This document shows positions 34,565 to 45,599 of a stretch of DNA of 64,000 nt, one piece after another. The notes under the pieces were generated by a model. The model worked only from the letters and a program-made list of their open reading frames with translations, made no database searches and was not told where the DNA came from. Source of the DNA: Pseudofabraea citricarpa (lineage: Eukaryota > Ascomycota > Leotiomycetes > Helotiales > Dermateaceae); the NCBI GenBank assembly GCA_029641185.1, contig JAPWGK010000012.1, forward strand, positions 930,001 to 994,000, given 5' to 3'. A program made the translations under genes and the position numbers. The first letter of the stretch is position 1; every line of letters starts with the position of its first letter.

Positions 34565-35763
34565 CAGGCCAAATAGCTCCAAATGCAAGGGTATGTCTTG
34601 GCAATGCTGCTTTTATTGAACTACCTAGTATTTTGTATGGCCTCCTCTGGCGTCAATCACAGCCTGGCATCTCTCTCTCATAGAGCCTACCAATTCCTTG
34701 ATCCTTTCATGTGTTATTGATTCCCAGGCCTCTTGAACAGCTCTGCGTAGCCGTGGATAAGATCTGTGAACGTTAGGATAGTGTGCTTGAATATAGTCTT
34801 TCATATCATCCCAGATCATCTCAATAGGACTCAAATCCGGGCTATTTGCTGGCCATTCTAGTACAGGAATTCCAGCTGCCTGGATAACTGATCGTGTAAA
34901 CTTAGACGAGTGGCCAGAAGCATTATCTTGTTGAAATTTGAGATCAGGATATGAGGATATAATCTCGTCAACTACAGGGATAATAATCCCAGAGTATGAG
35001 CCCTCATTTATATTCTCCCAATCCTTCTCCCAAAACAAGCCTTTATGCCTCCCGTATTTCCCACTTATAGAACCCCAAAACATCCACCCGATCTTCCTTT
35101 GATATCGAGGATTCGTACAATCTAGATGGTAGACTTCTGAATCCCCAATTCTTCTTGTAACCCAGGTTCTTTTGTGCCTCCCTGGTTGCGTCCAGGTTTC
35201 ATCGCTCCAGAGGACAAGATCCTACTGTTCCTGACTCCAATTTATATGCTCCTGGGCCCAGGCAAGTCTTTCCTGTATATTCTTATCGGACAAAGCTGGT
35301 TTTCGGCGTTCGATTCGTCGTACAAAGCCTTCTCTTTTGAAAGCTGTTCGTATTGCCTTTTCTCCGCAGTCGAAACCAAGGATCGAAGGGATCTCTAGCC
35401 AAGGGGTTTCCCTATTCTCTCTAGAGGCCGTAACCTAATCGATTAGCTTCTTTCTTTGGGGAGTATTTAAAAGGATAGGTCTCCCAGCTTTTTGTTTTTG
35501 TAGCGTAAGTCGGTGCCGTAAAGTGTAGCAAACTTGATCGTACGTAAAACCGGTCTGTAACGCTATATCAGAGCGACTCCACTTCGCGTCAAAGAATAAG
35601 ATATGTATCCGTAGTCTTTCATCTCTAGAAAGCTCGTGGCGGGCTTGCTTGGGGGTTGGGACTCGATATTGTGGTTCCATGCTTGAAAAGAGGTTGTCAG
35701 TATAAAATACAGTACAAAAGCAGCGGAGGAACACTGACGTTTAATAGGCTGTCCACCCCTGTA
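34565..35763 (-). mobile_element. Inactive Tc1/mariner DNA transposon (DD34E)
   Basis: A cut-and-paste element containing one transposase gene on the minus strand. The right end plausibly lies at the sequence CAGGGGTGGACA (read on the minus strand), which is followed by TA, the family's usual target site. A comparably clean left end is not visible; a weak match, CAGGCCAAATAGC, begins at 34565, and GCTGCTTTT is shared by both ends further in. Boundaries are therefore approximate. Intact copies may exist elsewhere in the genome. Confidence 0.6.
34625..35680 (-). pseudogene. Tc1/mariner transposase with two TAG stops
   Basis: The transposase reads in one frame from ATG 35680 (MEPQYRV) to 34625, 351 codons before the final stop, the normal size for the family. 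An N-terminal helix-turn-helix region (RDERLRIHILFFDAKWSRSD, then TGFTYDQVCYTLRHR) precedes the DDE domain. Catalytic acidic residues are present: Asp in LWSDETW, Asp in FQQDNASGH and Glu in SPDLSPIEMIW, with 34 residues between the last two, so DD34E. Two in-frame TAG codons interrupt it, at 35437-35435 and 35224-35222; the second falls where relatives usually have Trp. No frameshift was found. The gene is dead as it stands, but its decay is slight, implying recent activity. Confidence 0.85.
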
Positions 35764-37319
35764 AGCGGGGAACGTGCTAGAAAGCCTTGGCGTAGCTATT
35801 TCGCCGTAGAGGAAGTACTCTCCATGACCCCACCATTTCCAGGCTTTTTGTTGTTTTTCTGAGCATCATGCGCTCAGCACTCTGTCTGACTGACTGTGAT
35901 GACAGATGTTCATTTGGGAGTGGCAGCTCGGTTTTCGATTTTTCGACTCTGGTTTTCCCACGATAGCAGGCCCCCGCCACTGATGGCGGCACCCACGGTT
36001 CTGCAAGTTGTCGATTATTGCCAGCCTCAAGAGTCAAGAGTGAGCAATCATACGGTCCTCCTACCAGGTTGCCAGGGTACGACAGGTGGACGGAAGGAAA
36101 ATTTGACTCCTGACCCATGGACCGGCCACTGGTGCCATGGCGAATCTCCGTGGCAGATGGTGGGGGTGGATGAATGGCGGAGGGGAAGGAGGAGCTCAAG
36201 GAGGTAGGTTCAAGAATCAAGAGTCAACCGAGGACGACAAGGGTCTTTGTTCTGTCTCTGCACTGCGAGTCTTCGTGTGCTTCCTCGGGAAACAATCAGA
36301 TCGGGATCTGGGGCTAACGGCTGAAAGGACACTAGGGCCAGAGCACTACAGCATCGTTTTCGGATCAAGTCCCACCCTCCTGTCCCTCCTCCTCGACAGG
36401 GCTGGCGATGCAGGCCGGGCTCCGGCTCTCCTGTTCTTGTCGCTCCACAAAATTTAAATCAAGAACAGGTGCCTCAACAGGGTTCTTTTCCACGTTGCAT
36501 CTGTGGAGCCAGGGAAAATAATAATAAAAATACTGGAGGCTGTTTGATCACATTCACAATCGTGCTTTGCTTGCGAGCACCTGCTGCTGGTTGACCGCTG
36601 ATCGCCCTCGGCCTCGCCCATCCCAGCCAGTCCTGCAACCTCCTTTTGTCGTCAAGAATAGCGGTTAATCTAACCAGTGACCAGTCAGCCAGGCAAAGCG
36701 ACATTGCGACCGAACTGACTGAACTATTTAGCCTCACGAGCAGAAATGCACCTGGCTGTTCTCGTAGCAGCAGCGGAAGGGGTTCGGCGGAAAGGTCGTA
36801 GTGTACGAATCGACTGGTCGAGTCTCTCATAATCCTGCCTGACCTTATTGCTCACACTCTCTGATATGACAAGCCATGCTGAGCCACAGGTTCACTTACG
36901 CTGGCGGCGGTCAGTAAGCGTCAAAGGTGCATGGTGGTAGTATTGGCTGATGGGATTCGGAGATGCGCCAACGGCACCCGCAAGGACCTCTGGTGCCTCT
37001 GTGGCCCTTGTCTTACGAGGAGGAGCGTTTGCCTTCAGCACGAAAAAGATCCCAGGGAGAAGGGTGTGGGATGGAGGGGCGGAAGCTTTAAACACATGGT
37101 GGTGGCGCCTTTCCTGTAGCGCATCACTCCGCGCTCTGATGAATCGTTTTTCTTTTCTTGAAACCAACCTTTCAGCCGGTCTGTACCCGTTTGCCATTCA
37201 CCATTCACCATCCACGGTCCACGGTCCACCATCCACCATCCACCACGCATACCTTCGTCTACCGTACTGTGACGCTCTGTACTGTCTGTAGTGATTATCG
37301 ACTGACTAACTTTGACCAA
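35764..37319. other. Intergenic, no gene seen
   Basis: Spacer between the transposon and the decayed gene. Contains a short minisatellite-like run of CCATTCACC/CCATCCACGG units at about 37196-37250. Open frames on both strands overlap and have no recognisable composition. Confidence 0.5.
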
Positions 37320-39123
37320 GGCTCTTCTAGATGCGACTCTGTTGACCGTGGCTGCATCGACAAACCTGGAATGAAATCCCTCGGATCGTCAATGCCGTTG
37401 CAGTATTGTATCGTATCCTCAAGCTTACACTTCCGCACCACATTCGTCTCCTCCAGGAGTGGGACAAAAACGCATACGCCATCCAAACAATCCTGAAGGT
37501 CTGGTGACAACTCGCCCACGAAATGAAATGCACTCGGGATCTTGTCAACCAGGGCCAGCCGCCCAAGACTACAAGTGAGGAGGCTTTCATCCTAGCTACA
37601 GAGCTAGGAAATCTCACAATCGCAGCAGAGGAAATGAATGACTGAGAATTCCTGCGCCTTACTTGTGTGCATGACATAAAGCGTATGCTGGGCCTGACCT
37701 CTTCCTCCTTTAGACGTTTATGCGAAGACCCAATCAACCATTGCTATCCTTGGTTTCTTAAGATGCCGCCCTCTCGCCTATGGGCATTCTGGCTTTCCAG
37801 AGATCAATAATAACTTGTCGATGAGACAGGCGGAAGGATCGCTGTAGGTCGCTTACCCTCATCCCTACCTTCTACATGGTTTTGGGACAGGTTGTTCAGC
37901 AAAGAGACGAAGATCTACCGCGCTGTACCCGGCAACAATCCTGTTCAAGAGGCACATATCAGGGACACGGTACCACAAGATACTCAAAATTTCTTCACCG
38001 TCCTTCCCAAAGCATAAAGACATGCAGGCTTAGTTAGAGAGATTCAGAGCCAAAGTATCACCACCACACTACCGTACTTCGTGTCCCTTGCCTGTGTCCG
38101 TTTCTAGAGGGGCTGTGCTCCGTCATTCATCTCTATATGCAAGAGAGAATTTACGATACCTTGCCGAGCTTGCCTACGCGGAGTTGGGTGTTCGAGATGC
38201 AGGTTGAAATTGGTACCATCTGCGTTGGAATGCGGTACGGCAGGAATATTGGAAAACTAACAAGGTAGCACAAAAACAAGTCCCACAAAGCCGTGCCCTC
38301 GAAGGATTTTGTGATCTCGATCTCCAAACTTCTCGCTGTTGATGACATCTCTAAAGCAATGTAGTTGAGCTAATTTATTTACGGCTAACCGTAGCCGCTG
38401 CAGGCAAGATTTGACTTTGAGGCTTTTGCTACTCTCCGCTTACTGACCTATACATTTTTAAACCTTGACCTTGTAACCACAACGCCCAACGGAGATTTCG
38501 ATTTTCAGGAGGCTTGGTTATTTCTCGTCAAGGTTTCGAGCCTTTGGATTAACTCGCTTTCTAAGAGGTTACGTGAGCTGCTTGCCCTTGGTAGTTGCAA
38601 AGTTATGATAGCGACTTGTGAGAATAGAAGTGACAGTGCTGATCCTTCAACCGTCGTCTTCACAACGGCATGAGAAATGGATTACATGAGTTCTAGCCCC
38701 TGGGCGTTCGCAGGAGTGGAATTTACCATCAGACAAGCACTGATTCGTGTGATTGTGAGCGTGGTAGCGGCTGACGAGAATGATCAGCGCCCGTCGGTGA
38801 CGGTAAAGCATAGAGTGTGCTGTTTCCGGAAGACTTACCTTTCGGGGCAGGTTACGGGGGCTGCGAGACAGGAAAACGACAGAGTATCGTGACTTGTCCA
38901 GGTATAGACAGTCGAAACCGAACGTCCTGTGCCTCCCCAAACTCTTGGTATTGATTAAAGAGATGATTAAACTGTCGTTGAAGGACGACCAGGCGTGGCC
39001 CCGGGAAGCAGCAGGGCATGTACAAGGCAAAAGGTCTCGGAATGGGGCACCCACAGTAGCCTTCCTTACGAAGTTACGGGTGACGCTGCTGCAGGAGGCT
39101 GAAGCGACCATTGAACGCATATA
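37320..39123 (+). pseudogene. Decayed unknown gene with C-to-T type stops
   Basis: Remains of a protein gene not visible as one open frame. In one frame, 37368-38057 reads as a plausible protein (LLQEWDKNAYAIQTILKVW, then DIKRMLGLTSSSFRRLCEDP, then GRIAVGRLPSSLPSTWFWD), broken by TGA at 37505 and 37643 and TAA at 37808, 37811 and 38015. A second frame covers 38058-38339 (ENLRYLAELAYAELGVRD, then WYHLRWNAVRQEYWKTNK) with TGA at 38205. A third covers about 38407-38760 (DFDFQEAWLFLVKVSSLWIN) with TGA at 38671. Frame changes near 38057 and 38340-38406 may be introns. The helical segment at 38888-39123 may be the last exon. Every internal stop is one C-to-T change from CGA or CAA, as expected of repeat-induced point mutation or deamination. 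Family unknown; extent beyond 38760 uncertain. Confidence 0.6.
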
Positions 39124-40872
39124 GTGATAGGTGTATCACAGATTGACAGCACGGCAATTTCGTTGACGCTGGTAAAGCTATTATACCGTGGGTAGGCCGG
39201 GCGAAACCTTCTTTCTTCCCTAGCATGAGTCAATGACTCCCTTTCCTTGTGGATCTCAGATTCTCAGATTTTCTCAGAAACGATGCAGACTTGCAGCACC
39301 GGCGAAACACTAAAGCCAGAGGCACACACACAACAGCCAGCCGCCGACAACGCATGATTTTATCATACCGTCGGACATCGGACGCCAATGTTGACTGCAC
39401 TGGTTTCGGCATCTAGAACTCCACTTGCTCCAGCCACCTCTTGTTGCAGGGTGGGGTTTTCCCGAGGCGTTTGTTTAATCCCTTTTTTTTGTTTTCTTTT
39501 CTTCTTTGACTTGATGCGATGCGGTAAGGAAAGTCAGGGTTCCAGCATGAAATCGATTAGCATCTGGTATCCATCCATGTACACTTCTCCCTCGTGGAGT
39601 AACGGGTTTGGAGACGAGAAACATGACCCGGGCGGGCGCAAGTCCTCCAACTGCAAGCTCCAAGGGCTGGCTCCCTGAAGGTCGATGGCTAAGATGGCAA
39701 GATGATGCGTGATACACTTCGGGCAGATCAGCTGCAGGATCCTCTTTCCTTTTTGTTGAGTGGGATGGGACGCATGCTTTAGACCTTGGTGTCGTGGCGG
39801 TCTGCTATGTCCTATAATCTCCGCACTATCAGCATCGTGCAAGAGGTGGATTCAGTTGGCAGCGGCGTCGACTGTTGGTGATTTCCTTGGGCGCGCAGGA
39901 GAGACAAGGCTACGCTGCCGTGTCTCGAGAGGGTATGGTAGGTGGAGGCAAGCGCACCAAGGGATGCGTATGGTTCACGATTCATCCTCCAAGCTCCTCC
40001 GGCCTGAAAACCAACGCACGCTCGGCTCTGGCGGAGAGGGCGTGTGGTGTGTCAGTCATATGAAAAATATCGAGGCACAAGTATTGGAGGGATCAAGGAA
40101 GACAAGACACGACAAGACAAGACGACTGATGGATGGATGGATGTGCGGTACTCGTACAGTGGATCGATCTTCGGAGGGTGGGAATAATAATACGACTGGA
40201 AAGCCTGGACCAGGCAAGATGCTGCACACTTACCAACAAGATGTACACGGTGTAGGTGTAGGTGTAGTTTGATCATGATTTGCGGTGTCAGTGTCAATCA
40301 ATGCCTGTGCATGTGCTGATGATAATGCTGCGGCCGGCTGGCTCAGCTGAGTGGTGTAAGTGGTACGTACGTTTGTTTCCATTTCCATGGACCAGTTAGC
40401 CATAAATAGTCGGAGGAATCAGGGGGCGGTAGGTGAGAGAGAAGTGAGAGAGAAGTAAGAGGTAAGTACGGTCACTGGTTACTGGACTGGTCACTGGACT
40501 GGTCACTGGACTGTACGGAAGTACCTACGTACCTACGTACCTACCTATCTTATCTCGAAATGTGGGGTTCGGCATCCAAACGAACCCCTCTTGTGCCTCT
40601 GCACCTCCTCTACTGTATAACAGACAATGTGAATGTTAAGAGGAGCTTTTGATATCGTGGACACCATCACTGGGCATCGGGTGCTGAGAGTACTGTAGGT
40701 TGTTTGTCGCCATGCATTCATTGATCGATTGATCTCTTCTGCATTGTCATCATCCAGCAAGCTCTTTGTTAGGCATAGCGGGGCGACCCGGTCGAGGGCA
40801 GCCCGACGTCATGTAAAACCCTACATTTCAACAGAGTGCACAATTAAAGAAAGTCGCGATATCAATTACGCC
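39124..40872. promoter_or_regulatory. Upstream region of NAD kinase gene
   Basis: About 1.7 kb without a convincing gene. Short repeats occur in its second half: GATG units (about 40128-40143), GTGTAG (40250-40267), GAGAGAAGT (40434-40456), a 12-bp TCACTGGACTGG array (about 40480-40513) and ACGTACCT units (40522-40548). The proximal part is presumably promoter and leader of the NAD kinase gene. Confidence 0.45.
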
Positions 40873-42782
40873 ATGCCACCCTCTATGAATCCCAAATTGA
40901 ATCTGCCGTCGCTTCACCAGCAGGATGGCGACATCCCCACCAGCCCTTGTGATGAAGTAATTTGCTTGCGATTTGATCTGATATCAGCGTGCGCAGTGCT
41001 GATCATGCCATAGGAACCCGGCCACTCCAGTGCCAGTGATTCGGAATACCAGCATGCACTCGAGGTTTGATCCCCCCCTCTCATCTTGCGGTTGGGTACT
41101 GGCTGAATCAATACCCAACAGGTCGTTTTCGATGCTCAGAATGCGCATCGGCGCAAATCATCCCTCGTTGCGGCAGATACTCCAGCACACGCTTTCCAGA
41201 GGCGGAAGAACACCGAATGCTACGTTCATGCGCTGCTTGAAAGCCAAAGGAAGCAAGGCAGAGCTTCTGATCGCGGTCTGGAAGATATCGCCGAAGGCTT
41301 GAAGCAAAGGCGGCTCGCAGATCCTCATAATAAGCAAGTGGAAAATGGCCGCGTGGAACCCAAGGGCAGTGATGGCGAGGCTGAAGATAAGGACTTTGGT
41401 GAAGATGGCCAGGAAGATGAGCAGGCATGGCGCAGAGAGCATGCTTCAAAGGAGTCTGGCCAGAAGGTTGAAGTACAGGATGGTGAGGATCCCAATGCAG
41501 TGCATAGTCGACTACTCACGAAAAAACAACTTTCTGATATGGCATGGGGAGTGCGGGAACTGAGTAAGCGCTTGGGCAAGATTAGGCTCAAGCTGAAGGT
41601 TCGGACGGTATTTCTACTCACAAAGGCCCATGATGAGACATTGATTGGCAACACAAGAGAAGTTGCTAAGTGGCTATTGAGTCCAGAACGAGATGTTAGG
41701 TACACGGTCTACGTTGAGGAGAACCTGCGTGAAAACAGGAAGTTTGATGCGAATGGGTTAGTTGAGGAGGTTGACAAGGCATCTACAGAGGCAGGGGAGT
41801 TGAACGGATATGCAAAGAGTGGTGGGAAGAGATTGAGATACTGGAGTAATTCTATGTGCAGGACCAAACCGCATAATTTCGACTTCGTAATCACGTTGGG
41901 TGGGGATGGGACAGTTCTCTACGCATCTTGGTTATTCCAGAGAGTTGTCCCTCCCGTACTAAGTTTTGCTTTAGGGAGTCTAGGCTTCCTAACAAAATTC
42001 GACTACGATGAGTTCGAGGGTACCCTTACAAGTGCTTTCAATGATGGCGTGACGATTAGTCTCAGATTAAGATTTGAGGGGACCGTGATGAGAAGTCAGA
42101 AAAAAATGAGAAAGATTACGGGCGCTGATGGGAAAGAGAGTGAGGAGGTTGATGAGGAGAACAGTCAGGGGAGAGATCTTGTCGAAGAATTGGTTGGCGA
42201 GGAGAAAGAGGACGAGCGGACTCATCGACCAGATGGTACATATGAGATTTTAAACGACATCGTAGTAGACAGAGGGCCCAATCCGAGTAAGTGTTTCTCA
42301 TAACGCCTGTTAAACGGAAATACTAATGTATATTAGCAATGTCATCGACTGAGATATTTGGTGATGACGAACACTTCACCTCTGTGCAAGCAGATGGTAT
42401 CTGCGTTGCCACACCTACCGGCTCAACAGCGTACAATCTCGCAGCTGGTGGATCTCTCTGCCATCCTGAGAACCCCGTCATTCTCATCACAGCCATCTGC
42501 GCACATACTCTCTCATTCCGACCCATCATCCTTCCCGATACGATCGTGCTGCGCGTAGGCGTTCCTTACGATGCCCGGGCAAGCTCGTGGGCAAGTTTTG
42601 ATGGCCGCGAAAGAGTCGAACTTACACCGGGGGATTATGTCACTATCAGTGCTAGTCGTTATCCATTTGCCAATGTCATGCCGCAGGGGAGGAGGTCGGA
42701 GGACTGGGTTAACAGTATCAGTGGGAAGCTGGGCTGGAACACGAGACAGAGACAGAAGTCTTATAAGGAGTGGCAATCATAG
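40873..42782 (+). CDS. NAD kinase (Utr1/Yef1-type)
   Basis: Cytosolic ATP-dependent NAD(H) kinase making NADP(H), 581 residues. Exons: 40873-40956, 41014-41064, 41122-42286 and 42337-42782. The second exon has 17 codons, and all joins are in frame; the donors of introns 1 and 2 (GTAATT and GTTTGA) are weak, but the joined sequence SDSEYQHALE-VVFDAQNAHRRK reads well. The catalytic GGDGT motif is at about residue 305 (FVITLGGDGTVLYASWLFQ), followed by LGSLGFLTKFDYDEF. The substrate-binding core includes NDIVVDRGPNPTMSS, VQADGICVATPTGSTAYN and LAAGGSLCHPENPVIL. An acidic, Glu/Asp-rich insert (about 375-420) is typical of fungal Utr1-like proteins. The N-terminal 100 residues are polar and probably regulatory. 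No mitochondrial targeting is obvious, which argues against Pos5. Confidence 0.93.
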
Positions 42783-44236
42783 ATTTGTGTGGCGTGGGGT
42801 TCGGTAGGGTATGGTTCACTGTTTAGGTAGCTAGACATGCTAAATACATCAAGTCCTATCTTTGATGACGTTTGTTTCTAGTGGTGGTTATGCTCCGTGA
42901 CTATTACTTTCCTTTTGGGATGCTATGGTCTGGTTGAAGTATTTCCAAGGAGTAATTGGATGGTCTGTTTTCATTCGAGACCCATATTTGTTCATGCTCT
43001 ACCATACACAGGCAGTCTAATTATGCTACATCACTCCAGATTGGTTTAGATTCTATATAGTCAGAATTTTGAAGAATCCAACATTTGGTTCCAGCTCACC
43101 TTTTGCCCCTTCCTTTGCTTATCTTGGTTAAATGACAGTGGTTGGGATTTGTTGTTTCAGGGTAATCAAATATCAGGGAACAATTAGTTGTTTTTGATGG
43201 ACGCATAGTATAACATGTAGAGATTTGGATACTTGTTAGGTTCAATCTTGCAGAGCACCGTTCTTATTCGCCTTGCTTTTCATTATTAGCTGGCTATTTT
43301 TCTTCGTCTTTTCTCCCTTCCAGGTTTGTATATTGCCGTAACTCCAGTCGAGAAATACACCCACGTCTCATTGGCGTTAAATTTGAGAATAGAGTATGTT
43401 TTTTTCTGTAGAATGATCTTTTAGTTTGATATCGCGTTGACCTATCAATGGCGGAGACGATTATCTACCACATAAGGGAGAAAGAAGAAGTAAATTCTGT
43501 AAATTAGACGATGGCTTTAATTATCGGACTGATTTACTCTCCCGGCCAAAAATCCCTGAGCCCAGAAATAACAAACCCACGTCAACTTTGCTTAGTTAAC
43601 AAAAACCTGTCCTGTATTTTCTCTGAAGGTATCTGCTAGTCTCATGTGAGTGTGGAATTCATTCTCTTCGCCATCCAGTTCAACAACCCTCGGCTAATTT
43701 GCTTCGATTTTAAGAAATCCCCATGCTGAAATGCGGACGCCATACACAGACCTAGACAGGTGATTCAATGCTTCTAAAGCTCATTCATATCTCTAGCTCA
43801 TGAGCATGATAATGATTCATGCAATCCCTGCATACATCGTTTTCCCTCGAGCAGAAACTTGATTAGAAATTGGGCGTGTAAGCACGGAGAGTTCTAGCAA
43901 AGTAGCCGAGATACTCCAACAACCCTGATGGCCACATAAATGCCATTAATACCATGCAGATTATAAAAGGATTACGTGGACGCTGGCTTCGTCGTAAATA
44001 TCAAGCAATCGGAGACTTTTCATAAATGAAAGTCTCCGCATCACGTGGCTTCCATGCTCAGGAACAGCCTTATGGAGATATACCATCGGAGACATTATTG
44101 AATATATAAGACCTGTGCCTGTAATTCAAATGACCGAACAAATAAATTACTTCAGTACCACAAACACAAGAAAACCACCGAAGTAAAACACCGAAATATC
44201 TTTCTCGGTTTTATGCGAACCATCGTCTGGAGAGCC
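42783..44236. other. AT-rich intergenic region
   Basis: Spacer of 1.45 kb between NAD kinase and the methyltransferase. Stops are dense and no gene is seen. The last 250 bp contain the palindromic promoter elements listed separately. Confidence 0.55.
44010..44109 (+). promoter_or_regulatory. CGGAGAC inverted repeat, CACGTG box and TATA box
   Basis: Upstream of the methyltransferase start (44237). CGGAGACTTT at 44010-44019 is mirrored by AAAGTCTCCG at 44029-44038, a perfect 10-bp inverted repeat with a 9-bp spacer. A third CGGAGAC copy lies at 44087-44093. CACGTG is at 44042-44047 and TATATAA at 44103-44109, about 128 bp before the ATG. CGG half-sites are typical of Zn2Cys6 dimers and CACGTG of bHLH factors; which proteins bind is unknown. 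Confidence 0.6.
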
Positions 44237-45170
44237 ATGTCTTCAATATCAAAATCCTTCCATGATACGCATAGCAATACCTATGAGCGTATGGCAAGCA
44301 GATGCACATTGACAGTGGCGGAAAATGTCATTTCTACCATCACGCCTCCCATCACAGCAGACTCGTATATTCTCGACAATGCAAGCGGTACTGGAATTGT
44401 CACGGGATGCATCCGAGCTATTCAGCCAAGTGCACGCATTGTAGCAGCTGATTTGGCCCCAGCCGTGTTGGATATCCTCAATCAGAAGGGGTTTGAGAAT
44501 GTTCAAACAGAGGTCTTGGATGTGAGGGATTTGAAGACCCTCAAAGACGAGACGTTCTCCCATGTTATCACCAACTTTGGGTTTGCTGCGGATCCCAAGG
44601 ATATCGATGGGCCAGGCAAAGCAGCTAGGGAGATATGGAGAGTACTTAAGCCTGGTGGTGTGGTGAGTACCCTTCTACATCCATCTATCAAGCAAAATGC
44701 TCTTTATTGACTGATTGGATTTTAGGCAGTAGTGACTACATGGCATGGTAAGTATTGTCCTGAACTATCAACCACAGCCCCACTAATGCATATATCTAGA
44801 ACGCAACTTTACCACTGCTTTCGAGCAAACTTCTTTGAAGATCCGTCCAGATGCGACGCCGTTCTCCTGGAATAGTCCTCCTGAATGGGAGACGCGTTCC
44901 TTTCTTAAAAACACTTTGGCAACTGCCGGTTTTGGGGAGAAGGTCTCTGTGAAAGAGACGCAGAGCGCTGCTGAGGCGCCATCTCTTGATGAGTTGGTTG
45001 ATAATATGTTGCTGTTTAGGGATATGTTTTTCAAGGACTACAGCGAGGAAGAGAAAAGCAGGTTGCCGACTGTTTTCAAGGATGAGTTGAGGAAACTTGA
45101 TAAGTTTAGCGAGGTTGAAGGAAAAGCAGTCGTTGAAATGACTGCATGGATTGGTATGGCTTGGAAATGA
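44237..45170 (+). CDS. Class I SAM-dependent methyltransferase
   Basis: S-adenosylmethionine-dependent methyltransferase of the UbiE/Methyltransf_11-like fold, 272 residues, probably soluble and acting on a small molecule. Exons 44237-44662, 44726-44747 and 44800-45170 are all in frame; the middle exon is only 22 bases. Motif I is at about 45-53 (ILDNASGTGIVTG, with Asn-Ala replacing the commoner Gly at the start), followed by ARIVAADLAPAVLDIL with its acidic cofactor contact, FSHVITNFGFAA and REIWRVLKPGGVAVVTTWH. The C-terminal cap is helical (DELVDNMLLFRDMFF). I start at the second Met (MSSISKSFHD); the ATG eight codons earlier is also in frame. No neighbouring biosynthetic genes were found, so the substrate is open. 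Promoter has the CGGAGAC repeat. Confidence 0.87.
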
Positions 45171-45599
45171 GTTGTGCCATAATTTATCCAGCCTACCCGT
45201 CAAGTTAGGATATCAAGTTCGATATGATTGAATTCCCCTGATAGGAGCAATTGACCTGGGTTTTGTATTCAGTGTTGCGTAAGTGTGTTCAATTTGTATC
45301 GTTAATATATCGGCTAGAATTATTATCATACATACAAAGACTCGTTCGTTCAACTTGTTATACATATGCAATGCCAATGACCCACCGGGAACAACAAACT
45401 CCAAACACCTTGCTCATTATGCCCCTTTGTCCGTATATCATCATCCATGTGCACCATTTGCGGGACTCATGGGATTTTCACTATCGTACTTATCCAACTC
45501 ACTACCATCCCCCGAGTAACCGATCCTGTCACGATTATCGTCCGAGATGCGTGCATACTCGAGTAGTAGACGGAAAGTATAGATCTATACCCGTGTAAG
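45171..45599. other. Convergent intergenic region
   Basis: Spacer between the 3' ends of the methyltransferase and the GT90 gene. Open frames here are fortuitous. Confidence 0.5.

Noticed and set aside
34565..34625. Left terminal inverted repeat of the Tc1/mariner element
   Set aside because: Only a weak match to the right end (CAGG start and a shared GCTGCTTTT) is visible, so I do not list a terminal repeat as a feature.
38647..39120. 157-codon minus-strand open frame
   Set aside because: The plus strand carries the continuing decayed gene and a helical protein-like segment; the minus frame has no recognisable pattern and is probably its shadow.
44213..45170. Biosynthetic gene cluster around the methyltransferase and GT90 gene
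   Set aside because: Neighbours are NAD kinase and ribosomal or trafficking genes; no core synthase, P450 or cluster regulator is adjacent.
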